64,000 bases of DNA. Origin: Laguncularia racemosa (taxonomy: Eukaryota > Streptophyta > Magnoliopsida > Myrtales > Combretaceae). The stretch spans positions 62,001-126,000 of the forward strand of contig JBBMOL010000037.1 in the NCBI GenBank assembly GCA_037954665.1. Reading direction: 5' to 3'. The notes under the pieces were generated by a model. That model was not told the DNA's origin and searched no databases. It worked only from the letters and a program-made list of their open reading frames with translations. Below are positions 44,894 through 55,740 of the stretch, one piece after another. The position numbers and the translations under genes were made by a program. Each line of letters begins with the position of its first letter. The first letter of the stretch is position 1.

Positions 44894-45204
44894 CAATTAT
44901 TTTTATTTATATTTTTATTCATTTGTCCATATACCTATAAGCAGGTATTTTTCAACTACCTCGTTCCATAAATTTATTTAGTGATATATTTCATATAATT
45001 TGAACTGCTACATTCGTTATCTTTCTCCTTTACATACAATTATTCTTTCCAATTGTTTTAAATATCTATATCTCATTATTTATTATACTTATCAAATGGA
45101 ACTCATGTCTTCCTCATTTTTCTATTTTAAAGCCTATTATTATTTATCATAAGTTTTCGGTTATACGTAGATTATTAAAATAGTATTAATGTATTATGGT
45201 ATAT
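44894..45204 (+). repeat. Dispersed repeat R, copy c, left half
   Basis: Aligns with 8875-8957 joined to 9713 onward; it is the empty site for S2 and the target of E6 (TATAT 45200-45204). Confidence 0.82.
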
Positions 45205-46398
45205 TGATAGGAATCAGACTCCTACAGGACCTATCACCAGAGCCCGAGCTAAGGGTCTCCATAACTTAGTTTTGAGAATCTTGCATGAGAAACCTAATCT
45301 TGAGGAAGCTAATTTATTTTCTTCATTCCTACATTATAATTGTAGTGCATTCCAGTAGGCTCACTTATCAGTCCTACAGAGTACCAAATCGCCTATACTC
45401 TTGAGTGAGTCGGGACTCTCATCGGGGTTTAATTCGAAAGTACTTTCAAGACCAGCATCTTGAAGACCAATTTCTTTTATATATTTCTCATTTGCATGGA
45501 CTATTTTATGTTGTATTTTCTTTTGGGACACTTTCATTTTGATTGTAACTTTCATTTAGGATCGACCACCCTAAAAGTAGCGTAGTTGTAATTTTGTGCA
45601 TTTTCTAACCCTAAAGGGAGCAAGTATAAATACTTGCTTAAAGTAGGGTTTGAGGAGGCCATTTTTCAAAATTATAAACACTATTACGTGAGGATTAGGG
45701 TTCTCCTAATTGTGATTAGACTCTTATCATTTTCAATCCCAAGAGTTGAAATTGTGGCGAGTGCAACACTTGAAATTTTGAGTAATATCAATTTCATTTG
45801 TTGTGATTTCTTTTCTTCTCTAGTGTGTAATATCTAGGATTGAATTGAGATAGTTCTTGGTCAGATTTGCCTCATATTCATTTCGAATTTTTGTGCTTAA
45901 TTGAGTTACTTTGCACTTGAATTCGGTTCATCCTTTATGTAAGCTTCTTGAACCGTGATTAACATTTGGTGGAAATGGGTTATTAAAGTTGAAGATTTGT
46001 TGATCTTGTGTACTATTCACGTGGATTTACATGTGATTAGTGTTATGTTGGAAGAAATTATCCTTGTGGAATTGTAATTGCATCATTGAGTATTTGGATC
46101 CCATTGCATCTTCACTAGGATTCACGCAATTTTTACCCTTTTGAACCGGTTTTTATTTTGAGAGTTGAAGTTGTTCCTTTGGTTCATTTGCATGTGCTTA
46201 GACCTTGGTTTTAGGCACATCATAATTTGGTATCAGAGCATCATCATATTTGGATTCATTCTTAGTCACATCCTTGTTGTGGGAATTGGTTCATAAATAT
46301 TGAGGAATTGTGCAATTGTTGAACTAATTTGATTGACATTGTCTAATTATCTTTCAAATTAGTTTTGCATGTGCATAATCTTGGTTTTAGGCACATCA
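45205..46398 (+). repeat. E6 5' LTR (1194 bp) with internal PBS
   Basis: TGATAGGAATCAGACTCC to TTTTAGGCACATCA. An older end GGCACATCA (46222) is followed by a perfect TGGTATCAGAGC (46228-46239); 46223-46398 is the 176-bp extension. Confidence 0.94.
45622..45635 (+). promoter_or_regulatory. E6 5' LTR TATA motif
   Basis: AAGTATAAATACTT, conserved LTR position. Confidence 0.6.
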
Positions 46399-46404
46399 TC
46401 TTTT

Positions 46405-46416
46405 TGGTATCAGAGC
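46405..46416 (+). other. E6 primer-binding site
   Basis: TGGTATCAGAGC, six bases after the LTR end; a second identical 12-mer is at 46228-46239 inside the LTR. Confidence 0.94.
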
Positions 46417-47179
46417 TTGAGGTTTAAGAGGAGGGATTTGCAATTTAGAATTCGGAAAATTAGGGTTCTTATTACCTTGATCCAAAAATTATGCATTAAA
46501 GAATTGAATTATTTCAATTGTGTTGTTGAAGTGATTTCCTTGTTGTTAATTGTTGTGGACATGGAGTACTCACCATATTGTTTGTCTCCTTAAGTTGACC
46601 GTAATTGGTTTAAGGGAAATCATCATTATCATCATTGGTGGGAAGTGAAATTTGAAGGCTAGGAAAGTGTTGTTTTGAAATCCTTGCCGTATGTTGTAGC
46701 GTTATGTGTGACATTTGTGAATTCGGAATTGGGGAGAGCATTTGCAATTTCTAGATTTGAGTAATGTGGAAGAATGGAAGTTATTTTATTTTCAAAACAA
46801 GCATTAAGAGTGAAGGAGTTAATGTGTGTTTGTTTGAATTTGAAAATTACTTCTTACCAAATGTGGAAGGGTTGCAATTAGTAAAGTGGTGTGATTTTCA
46901 ATTTTAAATTGCTGCCTTTTTGTGTAAGTTGCAGTTTGGAATTGTATTTGAAGTGAAGAATTTACAATGTGTTGTCCTTGAATTTGCCTTGAGGAGGAGT
47001 AGTGAATTGATGAAGTTTGTGTTGCATGTCACGTGAGTATTATGTAAGCGGCGGTGTGAATGTGTTGCACTTGATGTGTTGTAAAGTGGCGAGAAATTTT
47101 GTTGTATTTGGGGAGGTTGTTACACTGTGACTTAAGAGGTATGGAGATTATTATTGCGGTGTTGAATTTAAATACAACA
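46417..47179 (+). other. E6 untranslated leader
   Basis: About 0.76 kb between PBS and PR. Searched for gag motifs (YLDWED, WWKNL, zinc knuckle): none. Confidence 0.75.
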
Positions 47180-47672
47180 ATGTCTAGTGAAATGTTTCAA
47201 TATTCTAATGTGTTGCGACGAACATTGACTACATTTGCTAATAAGGATGAAGAACAAAGGGAAAACTTGTTCCATACTTCTTGTAGGATACAAAGAAATT
47301 TGTGTGTCCTTATAGTTGATGGTGGTAGTTGTACTAATGTAGTAGCCGCCTCGTTAGTATCAAAGCTAAGACTTACTACTATTTCACATCCTAAACCATA
47401 TAAATTGCATTAGCTTAGTGATTAGGGAAGTTTGCATGTAACCCAAAGAGCTAAGGTACCATTCAATGTAGGGGATAAATATCATGATGAGATTGAGTGT
47501 GAAATCTTGCCTATGTGTGCATCCCATATATTGCTTGGCAGGCCTTAGTTATATGACAGAAGGGTCTTGCATGATGGCTTCAGGCATACTTATGTGTTCC
47601 AGAAGGAAGGCAAACGCATTATTCTGAATCCAATGTCACCTTCAGAGGTCCAAAAGGTTTAGCAATAGATTA
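47180..47672 (+). pseudogene. pol: E6 protease
   Basis: MSSEMFQYSNVLRRTLTT, NLFHTSCRIQRNLCVLIVDG (Asp kept, codon 47318-47320), SCTNVVAASLVSKL, KYHDEIECEILPM, ASHILLGRP, LHDGFRHTYVF, IILNPMSPSEV. Stops at the Trp positions of LHWL and GRPWL, both TAG for TGG. Same frame as RT. Confidence 0.87.
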
Positions 47673-47840
47673 GTAGGCCATTGGAGGTTAAAAGGGCTTC
47701 AATATAGTGTAATGATTCTAAGGAAAAGAAGGTATTATTGATGGGATAGGGTGAAATGGAGAGCATAATTACATAAGAGACTCCAATATACTTGCTTCAA
47801 TTGAGATGTGCATTAAGGTTGCAAGAACCACAATCTCTAC

Positions 47841-48780
47841 CTTTAGCAGTTTCTCAAGTATTGAATGAGTATACTGACATTTTTCCTGATGATTTGCTAG
47901 CAAGGTTACTACCTTTAAGAGGGATAGAGCATGCTATTGATCTTATGCCCGGTTCAATATTACCAAACTGACCTGCATATCGCATGAATCCCGATGAGGC
48001 TAGGGAATTGAAGTGCTAGGTAAATGAGTTGGTTGAACGGGGGTTTGTTAAAGGGAGTCTCAGCCCATGTGCTGTTCCCGCCCTTCTTGTTCCTAAGAAG
48101 GATGGTACTTGGAGAATGTGTATCGATAGTAGAGCCATCAACAAAATCACCATCAAATACAGGTATCCTATTCCTATACTTGATGATATGTTAGATGAGC
48201 TGCATGGTTCACAGGTCCTCTCCAAAGTGGATCTTAAAAGTGGATATCACTAAATTCGGATGAGAGAAGGGGATCAATGAAAAATCACTTTTAAAACACA
48301 TCATAGACTATATGAGTGGTTGGTTATGCCTTTTGGTTTGAGTAATGCTCCTAGTACATTTATGAGGTTGATGAATCATGTACTGAAAGAATTTCTAGGA
48401 AAATTTGTTGTTGTTTATTTTAATGATATTCTGATCGACAGCAAAAACCTAAAACAATATGTGGAGCATCTTCGAGCAGTATTTTCAGTATTGAGGACAC
48501 AACAGCCATTTACAAATATCCAGAAGTGTTCCTTTTACCAAACTAAGGTAATATTTTTTGGGTTTTGTTGTATCTGGTTCAGGTGTTAGGGTGGATGAGG
48601 AGAAAGTGAAGGCAATCAAGGAATAACCAACACTTACTTCGGTTACTGAGGTAAGAAGTTTTCATGGAATTGCATCCTTTTATAGACTCTTTATTCAAAA
48701 TTTCAGTAGTATTGTTAGTCCTCTCACAAAACTGACTAAAAAGAGTGTACCTTTTATCTAGAGTGAAAGAACTCAAAGGA
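47841..48780 (+). pseudogene. pol: E6 reverse transcriptase
   Basis: SQVLNEYTDIFPDDLLA is the upstream edge where the deleted copies break off. RT proper: [91 protein letters not shown], then the catalytic YFNDILIDS (48416 onward), where Asn replaces the first Asp of Y-x-D-D. Stops at GYH(Q) and GDQ(W) are transition type. A frameshift lies near 48560, after VIFFGF. The thumb and connection ([24 protein letters not shown]) follow. Confidence 0.9.
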
Positions 48781-49245
48781 GTTTGGAAGAGGTAAAAGAA
48801 AAACTCACCTATGCTCCATTATTGGCTTTACTTGATTTTGATAAATTTTTTGAGTTGGAATGTGATGCTTCTAGGATAGGAATTGGTGCGATACTAATGT
48901 AGAAAAAAGAGACCCATTGCATATTTTAGTGAGAAGTTAAGTGGTACAACTTTAAACTATTCTATATATGATAAGGAATTTTATTCCTTAATGAGAGCTC
49001 TCATGACGTGGCAGTATTATCTCCTCCCAAAAGAGTTTATTATTTATACAGATCATGAATCTTTGAAACATTTCAGGGGACAATAGCATTTGTCTAAGCG
49101 CCAAGCTAAGTGGGTGGAGTTTCTGGAGGATTTTGCTTATGTGATAAAGTACAAAAAAGGTAATCAGAATATTGTTGCCGACGCTTTATCACGATGATAT
49201 GTACTTATCACTTCTCTTCAATCAAAACTGCTAGGTTTTAAATTA
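48781..49245 (+). pseudogene. pol: E6 RNase H
   Basis: [18 protein letters not shown] (first Asp, codon 48864-48866), a frame slip, then [63 protein letters not shown]. Near full length, with one frameshift and a few stops. Confidence 0.9.
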
Positions 49246-50305
49246 TTGAAAGAACAATATATATGTGATGAGGAATTCAAGACTGTTATGGAGAGGTGTT
49301 ATGGGGGCAAGATTTATGATGGCTATTGTGTGATTGAGGGGTTTCTGTATAAATCGGGAAAACTATGTATTCTGTTTGGATCTGTGAGGGAGTTATTGGT
49401 GAAGGAAGCACATGCAGGTGGATTATCTAGACATTTTGGTAAGAAGAGAACCCTAGCCATATTGAGAGAGAATTTCTATTGGAAGGGTATGATAAAGGAT
49501 GTCCATAGGGTATTAGAAAGGTGTGGTATTTGTAAGAGAGCAAAAGGGAAGAAAGGTGCACAGGGTGAGTACATGCCTTTGTTTATACCAGATAAACCCT
49601 AAACTGATATCAGTATGGATTTTGTGTTGGGATTACCAAGAACACAAAGGGAAAAAGACTAGGTACTAAGCTTATGTACAGTACCTCTTGCCATCCATAG
49701 ATAGACGGACAAACAGAAGTTGTCAACCGCACGCTTGGGAATCTACTCAAAGCAACAGTTGGCAAGAATCTTACTGATTGGGACTTGTGTCTTCCTATTG
49801 TTGAGTTCGCTTACAATAGGTCTACTCATAGTTCAACCAATAAGTCCCCCTTTGAAGTTGTTTATGGCTATAATCCTTCTATTCCATTAGATTTTATAGC
49901 AGGACCAGCAACAAAGGAAGAGAGTCTTAGTGGAGTTAACTAAGCTAGACAAATTCAGCACATTCATGATAGAACAACTGAACACCTTCAGAAAACCTAG
50001 GAACAGCAGTGAATACAGGGAAACAGACACCAGAAAATTCATCTTTATAATCTAGGTGACTTAGTCTAGATTAATCTTAGCAGGGACAGGTTTCCACATA
50101 AGAAGTCACAGAAGTTGTCTCCCAAGTCAAACGGACCATTCAGGGTTTTAAAGCACATCAACAACAACACTTACCGGATAGAGTTACCAGGAGAGTATAG
50201 AGTATCGGCGACCTTTAATGTCTTAGATCTATTACCATACTTATCAGACGACATGCATGAAGACCTATCAGATTTGAGGGTAAATCTTCTAGAAGCTTAG
50301 GGAGA
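49246..50305 (+). pseudogene. pol: E6 integrase with core deletion
   Basis: HHCC domain: KEAHAGGLSRHFG and RCGICKRAKGKK, open in 49246-49602. Core start SMDFVLGLPRTQREKD, then an abrupt join near 49662 to STSCHP.IDGQTEVVNRTLG. Roughly 80 residues, including the second catalytic Asp region that E3 retains, are missing. The rest is good: WDLCLPIVEFAYNRSTHSS, SPFEVVYGYNP, then the C-terminal part GDLV, SNGPFRVLKHINNNTYRIEL, YRVSATFNVLDLLPYL, DDMHEDLSDLRVNLLEA. No chromodomain is seen; the frame continues into the LTR with PTRPITRA.AKG. Confidence 0.9.
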
Positions 50306-50527
50306 TGATAGGAATCAAACTCCTACAAGACCTATCACCAGAGCCTGAGCTAAGGGTCTCCATAACTTAGTTTTGAGAATCTTGCATAAGAAACCTAATC
50401 TTGAGGAAGATAATTTATTTTCTTCATTCCTACATTATAATTGTAATGCATTCCAGCAGGCTTGCTTATCAATCCTATAGAGTACCAAATCGCCTATACT
50501 CTTGAACAAGTCGGGATTCTTATCGGG

Positions 50528-51570
50528 TGATAGGAATCAAAATCCGACAAGACTTATCATTAGGGCAATAACTAAAGGATTTCGAATCTTGGCGATGAGG
50601 ACCCATTTTGAGCAAATCAACCCCGGAATTATTTATATACTAACCTCTTTTATCTTATTCATGTATCTTATATTCCAACAGGAATACTTATCATGCTTTA
50701 TAGGGCAATGGACAAACTCACTTAAACTCAGCTTGTGGGTTATCCATAGACCGACCTAAACCGGCGATGAGTTAGGCCGATGGATCCTATAGAAGACCGG
50801 CATCATGAAGAGCATTTCTTTTATGTATTTTTCATTTTATGAACTATTTTAGTTGTATTTTGGTTTTGGGACACTTTTATTTCTTTGTAACTTTCATTTA
50901 GGGTTAGCCACCTTAAAAGTGGCAAACTTATAATTTTGAGCACTTTTTAACCCTAGGAGTAGCAAGTATAAATACTTGCTTAAGAGAGGGTTTGAGGAGG
51001 CTTATTTTTGCAGATTATACACTTCCTTTCACGTGAGAATTAGGGTTCATACCTTGGTTCCAAACTCTTATCAATTTCAATCCCAAGAGTTGAAATTGTG
51101 GCGAGTGCAACATCTTGAAATTGTGAGTTATATCAATTTCATTTTATTGTGATTTCTTTTCTTCTCTAGTGTGTCATATCTAGGGTTGAATTGAGATATT
51201 TCTTGGTCAGAAATACTTCTTATTGTTCACGAATTCTTGTGCTTATTTGAAGTATCTATCAATTATATTTGGTTCATCATTGAAATTTTCCCTAGGAAAC
51301 GTGTTCTTCACTATTTGAGAAGGATTATTTTTGTTATGGTTTTTCTTTTGTCATTTGAGATTTATTTGCATGGATTATATGAAATTAAGAGGTTTTTAGA
51401 AGGTATTATCAGTGTGGTATTCTAATTATATCATTGGACATTTGGAATTCATCATATCTTCACTTGGTTCACGTCATTTTGCCCTTATTTTTTGATCTGA
51501 TTTTGCCTTGACTTGAGATAGTTTTTCCTAAGTCTTTTGAATGTGCTTTCAAGTCTGTTTAGGCACATCA
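50528..51570 (+). repeat. E7 5' LTR (1043 bp)
   Basis: TGATAGGAATC to TTTAGGCACATCA. The first roughly 480 bp match the 3' LTR and E2; beyond about 51005 it differs strongly from the 3' LTR. TATA motif at 50964-50977. Confidence 0.92.
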
Positions 51571-51588
51571 TCTTTTCGGTATCAGAGC

Positions 51589-52706
51589 TCTTGTTGAGAG
51601 AAGGGAATTGGTTGTATTCAATTTCGTGGAAGTGATCATCAATTAGGGTTGATCAAGTGGAAACCGCAATTGTGTTGTTGTTGTTGTTTAAGATTGCGAA
51701 ATTGCTTTGGATTAGGATTTGATTTGCTGATTGTTGGAGTTGATTTGGGAAGGTTATTATATCACTTTGTGGAAACTAATTCACGTGGAAGAGCAGAAGT
51801 ACAAAGTGAAGTTTACTTTAGCAATTTTTTTGAAATTGTGAAACTTACCAATTGTTGCCGTGAAGTAGCTTGTGGTGTGAGGAGTTGTGTTGTTTGTTGT
51901 CTTTGAATTCCATTGTGTAATTTTGAATTGGTGAAGTACAATTTGCATATTACATTAAGTTTGATTAGTAAGGAATTATTTGAATTCAAATCATATGCAA
52001 TTAAGTTGTGGGAGTTAATGATTGCTATTTGAATTTGAATTCATTGTTACCAAATGAGGAAGGCTTGCAATAAGTGAAGTTATTTGAATTTCAAATTGAA
52101 AGTTGCTGCCTATAGTGGGATTCGGAATTCATTTTGGGAAAGCTACTTATTAATCTTTTGTCTTCATTATTTGCCATGGAAGTTGAAGACTACTTGTAAT
52201 CAATATTCACCTTGTTGTTGCCGTGGAAGTGATACATCTTAATTGTTGTTGTTTGTGTTGTTGCAGTGGAGTTATTGGTGGAGTGAGTGCACCGTGATTG
52301 AAGGTGTGTGTGGTGGTGTAAATTTGTGGATTTATGTGGATTAGAGGTGCTGCACATCAAGATCAATTGTAGGTGTGAAACCGTGGCAATAAAGGAAAAT
52401 TGAAGTAGTAGAATTTGAATTCAAAAACAAACATTAAAGTGTGAAAGTAATTGAACTTATTACTTCAACACTTGTGAGTTGAATTTAATTTCTTAACTAC
52501 TTAGAAGTATTTATTTGTGCTTCACTTATTCTAATATACATGAAGTGATAAAAAGTATTTATTGCATTGGTGACTTGTTGCACTGTGGGTGTATAAGTGT
52601 GTGTGTTGTTATCCAAACTTGTTATTGTGACGTGGTGAAGTGAAGGGAGTGTGCTACAAATTATTTGAGATTACATTTGTACTTTAGATAAATCGTATCC
52701 ACAAAC
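51589..52706 (+). other. E7 untranslated leader
   Basis: The first 650 bp match the E2 leader; the rest, up to the gag ATG, does not. The open frame 51649-51906 is Cys/Leu-rich and without a known domain. Confidence 0.75.
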
Positions 52707-53825
52707 ATGTCATATGATAGTGTGAATGGGTACATTGGCAATGAGGCCAATAGCCAAGTGGGTAGCAGACCAAGTCATCGAAATACAAATGGAAGAACTC
52801 TAGATGAGCAACTTCGGGACCTTTCCACACTTGTTGCTACATTAGCAACAAGGATTGGTAGGATGACAATGCCACCACCACCTGTGGTAAACCTTATGGC
52901 ACCACCTAGAGTAAAGGGAGATTATCATGCTCTTAGGGAAAATAGAGATGATAATTTTGGGCTTAATCCATACCCGGACAGGGAATTTAGACCACCTCGA
53001 GGACCAGAGTGTGTGAAGCTACAGATGCCTTCATTTGATGGTAGGGGTTCCGCAGATGATTACCTAGACTAGGAGGACCAAATTGTGCAGACGCAAGTAT
53101 GCCAACCTTCAAAGGTTCTTAAGGGCTCTAGTGACACGAGCCAACCCTTAGAGCATAAAATTTGTCAGACACCGATGTGCCAACCTTTAGAGGATCCTAA
53201 TAATCATAGTCAGACGAGCAGACTACCAGAGAGCCAGACTATTCAAAGATAGTTATGTTCACCTTCAGAGGTTTTAGAGGGTAATGAGCAGTTGAGCCAA
53301 CCATTAGAAGACCCTAAGGATCAGCATCATATAGATGAGTCAGAAAAAGAGGAAACAAACTCAATGGAATGGGTTGAGACAGGGGAGACATCAGTAGATA
53401 ATGAGTCCATGTTTGTGTTGCAGATGAGATACATCCTAGAAATGGAGGAGAGAAAACAATCACTTACTATGGTATTCCAAATATTGGGATTCTGTAGAGA
53501 TACTTCTTTAGATGGATTGCCTTTAGAAAATAGAGTCTCTACTGCATTCGATCTGCCAAATTTGAGGACAAATCTTTTTGGGGCCCGAGGAGATGACAGG
53601 AATCAAAATCCGACAAGTCTTATCATTAGGGCAATAACTAAAGGATTTCGAATCTTGGCGATGAGGACCCATTTTGAGCAAATCGACCCCGGAATTATTT
53701 ATATACTAACTTCTTTTATCTTATTCATGTATTTTATATTCCAACAGGAATACTTATCATACTTTACAGGGCAATGGACAAACTCACTTAAACTCAGCTT
53801 ATGGGTTATCCATAGACCGACCTAA
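52707..53825 (+). pseudogene. gag: E7 gag N-terminus fused in frame to repeat linker and pol tail
   Basis: Start MSYDSVNGYIGNEANSQVGS, then LDEQLRDLSTLVATLATRI, PPPPVV, DDNFGLNPY, CVKLQMPSFDGRGSADDYLD of gag. At 53070-53072 TAG replaces the Trp of LDWED, and directly after GGAGGACCAA the sequence joins the 13-residue repeats (six units, 53106-53339). The pol stub (VFQILGF, RVSTAFDLPNLRTNLF) and the LTR-encoded hydrophobic tail follow, ending 53825. The whole 373-codon stretch is one frame with two stops, both explained by transitions. Confidence 0.86.
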
Positions 53826-54632
53826 ACCGGCGATGAGCTGGGCCGATGGATCCTATAGAAGACCGGCATCATGAAGAGCATTTCTTTTATGTATTTTTCA
53901 TTTTATGAACTATTTTAGTTGTATTTTGGTTTTGGGACACTTTTATTTCTTTGTAACTTTCATTTAGGGTTAGCCACCTTAAAAGTGGCAAACTTGTAAT
54001 TTTTAGCACTTTTTAACCCTAGGAGTAGCAAGTATAAATACTTGCTTAAGAGAGGGTTTGAGGAGGCTAATTTGTAGAACAAACACTTCACATTTCTTGA
54101 GAGGGCTTAGGGTTTCCTAATTCCAAAATTCTCTTATCAATTTCAATCCCAAGAAGTTGGAATTGTGGCAAGTGCAACAAGGAGAAATCGTGAGTAATAT
54201 CAATTCATCTTTGTTGTTGTTCATTTCTTCTCTAGTGAGTCATATCTAGGGTTGATTTGAATCTTTCTTGGACTTTTTAGTGATCGTATTTCATGGATAA
54301 TCATCTTGTAAAGGTTGATTGTTCATTGAGATTGAATGCTTCTTAGTGATTGGCGTGAATTGGCATTATTGGAAGGATTTGAGATCACGGTTTTGTGCTT
54401 GTCTTTATTGCTTCCTTTTGATCTGATTTTACGTGAACTTCATGTTCTCTTGTGGTTATTTGGTTAATATTATCATTAGAGATTACAATTGAATCATTTA
54501 AACAACACTTTCCATCAAAATCTACAAGGTGTGCACGTGAAATTGCCCTTTTGTGGATCCGGTTTTGCCTTGACTTGAGATTGTTTTTCTTAAGTCTTTT
54601 GTATGTGCTTAATATTGGTTTTAGGCACATCA
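53594..54632 (+). repeat. E7 3' LTR (1039 bp)
   Basis: TGACAGGAATC (one change) to TTTTAGGCACATCA. Most matches E2; the last roughly 120 bp resemble the E7 5' LTR and S5 (CGGTTTTGCCTTGACTTGAG). Confidence 0.92.
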
Positions 54633-55587
54633 TCGGGGTTTAATTCGAAATTACTTTGAAGACCGGCATCATGAAGACCAATTTCTTTTATATATTTCTC
54701 AATTGCATGGACTGTTTTATGTTGTATTTTCTTTTGGGACACTTTCATTTTGATTGTAACTTTCATTTAGGACCGACCACCCTAAAAGTAACATAGTCAT
54801 AATTTTGTGCATTTTCTAACCCTAAAGGGAGCAAGTATAAATACTTTCTTAAAGTAAGGTTTGACAAGGCCATTTTTCAGAATTAGACAAACACTTTTAC
54901 GTGAGGATTAGGGTTCTCTTAATTATGATTAGACTCTTATCAATTTCAATCCTAAGAGTTGAAATTGTAAGTAATATCAATTTCATTTTGTTGTGATTTC
55001 TTTTCTTCTCTAGTGTGTAATATCTAGGGTTGAATTGAGATAATTCTTGGTTAGATTTGCCTCATATTCATTTCGAATTTTTGTGCTTAATTGAGTTACT
55101 TTGCACTTGAATTCGATTCATCCTTTGTATATGCTTCTTGAACTATGATTAGCATTTAGTGGAAAGGGGTTATTAGAGTTGAAGATTTGTTGATCTTGTG
55201 TACTATTCACGTGGATTTACATGTGATTAGTGTTATGTTGGAAGAAATTATCCTTGTGGAATTGTAATTGCATCATTGAGTATTTGGATCCTATTGCATC
55301 TACACTAGGGTTCACGCAATTTTACCCTTTTAAACCGGTTTTGATTTTGAGAGTTAAAGTTGTTCCTTTGTTTCATTTACATGTTCTTAGACCTTGGTTT
55401 TAGGTATATCATAATTTGGTATTAGAGCATCATCATATTTGGATTCATTCTTGGTCACATCCTTGTTGTGGGAATTGGTTCATAAATATTGAGGAATTAT
55501 GCAATTGTTGAACTAATTTGATTGACATTGTCTAATTGTCTTTCAAATTAGTTCCGCATGTGCTTAATCTTGGTTTTAGGCACATCA

Positions 55588-55740
55588 TATATTAAAATTT
55601 TTTTTTGGTCATAAATTTCTCAAATTTTTTAACATTGCAAAATTATCATTTTCACTACCCCAGCCTGAAAATATTTATTATTCTGCTTATTTTCTTTAAT
55701 TTTTATATCGTTTTTCAAAATTTTCAAGGCATTATGCTTA
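55588..55740 (+). repeat. Dispersed repeat R, copy c, right half
   Basis: Continues 44894-45204 after E6 and matches 9930-10020 (GGTCATAAATTTCT, ACCCC[A/G]GCCT). Confidence 0.8.

Larger units (their letters stand above)
50528..54632 (+). mobile_element. E7: gag-N/pol-C fusion element inside the E6 3' LTR
   Basis: This 4105-bp element has a perfect duplication TCGGG (50523-50527 and 54633-54637). 5' LTR 50528-51570, PBS 51577-51588 (CGGTATCAGAGC, one mismatch), leader, one reading frame, polypurine tract, 3' LTR 53594-54632. It lacks most of gag and all of PR, RT, RNase H and the IN core. Confidence 0.95.
45205..55587 (+). mobile_element. E6: gag-less pol-carrying Ty3/gypsy element, split by E7
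   Basis: Perfect duplication TATAT (45200-45204 and 55588-55592). 5' LTR 45205-46398, PBS 46405-46416, leader, PR, RT, RNase H, IN, polypurine-like tract before 50306, 3' LTR 50306-50527 plus 54638-55587. There is no gag between PBS and PR; its PR start is that of the gag-less copies E1, E2 and E4. It could have supplied pol enzymes but not particles. Confidence 0.93.
50306..55587 (+). repeat. E6 3' LTR, split by E7
   Basis: 50306-50527 plus 54638-55587, about 1.17 kb. A small gap relative to the 5' LTR lies near 54970 (GGCGAGTGCAAC region lost). It carries the same internal PBS (decayed, TGGTATTAGAGC at about 55417) and the 176-bp extension, showing that the extension was copied to both LTRs. 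Confidence 0.92.
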
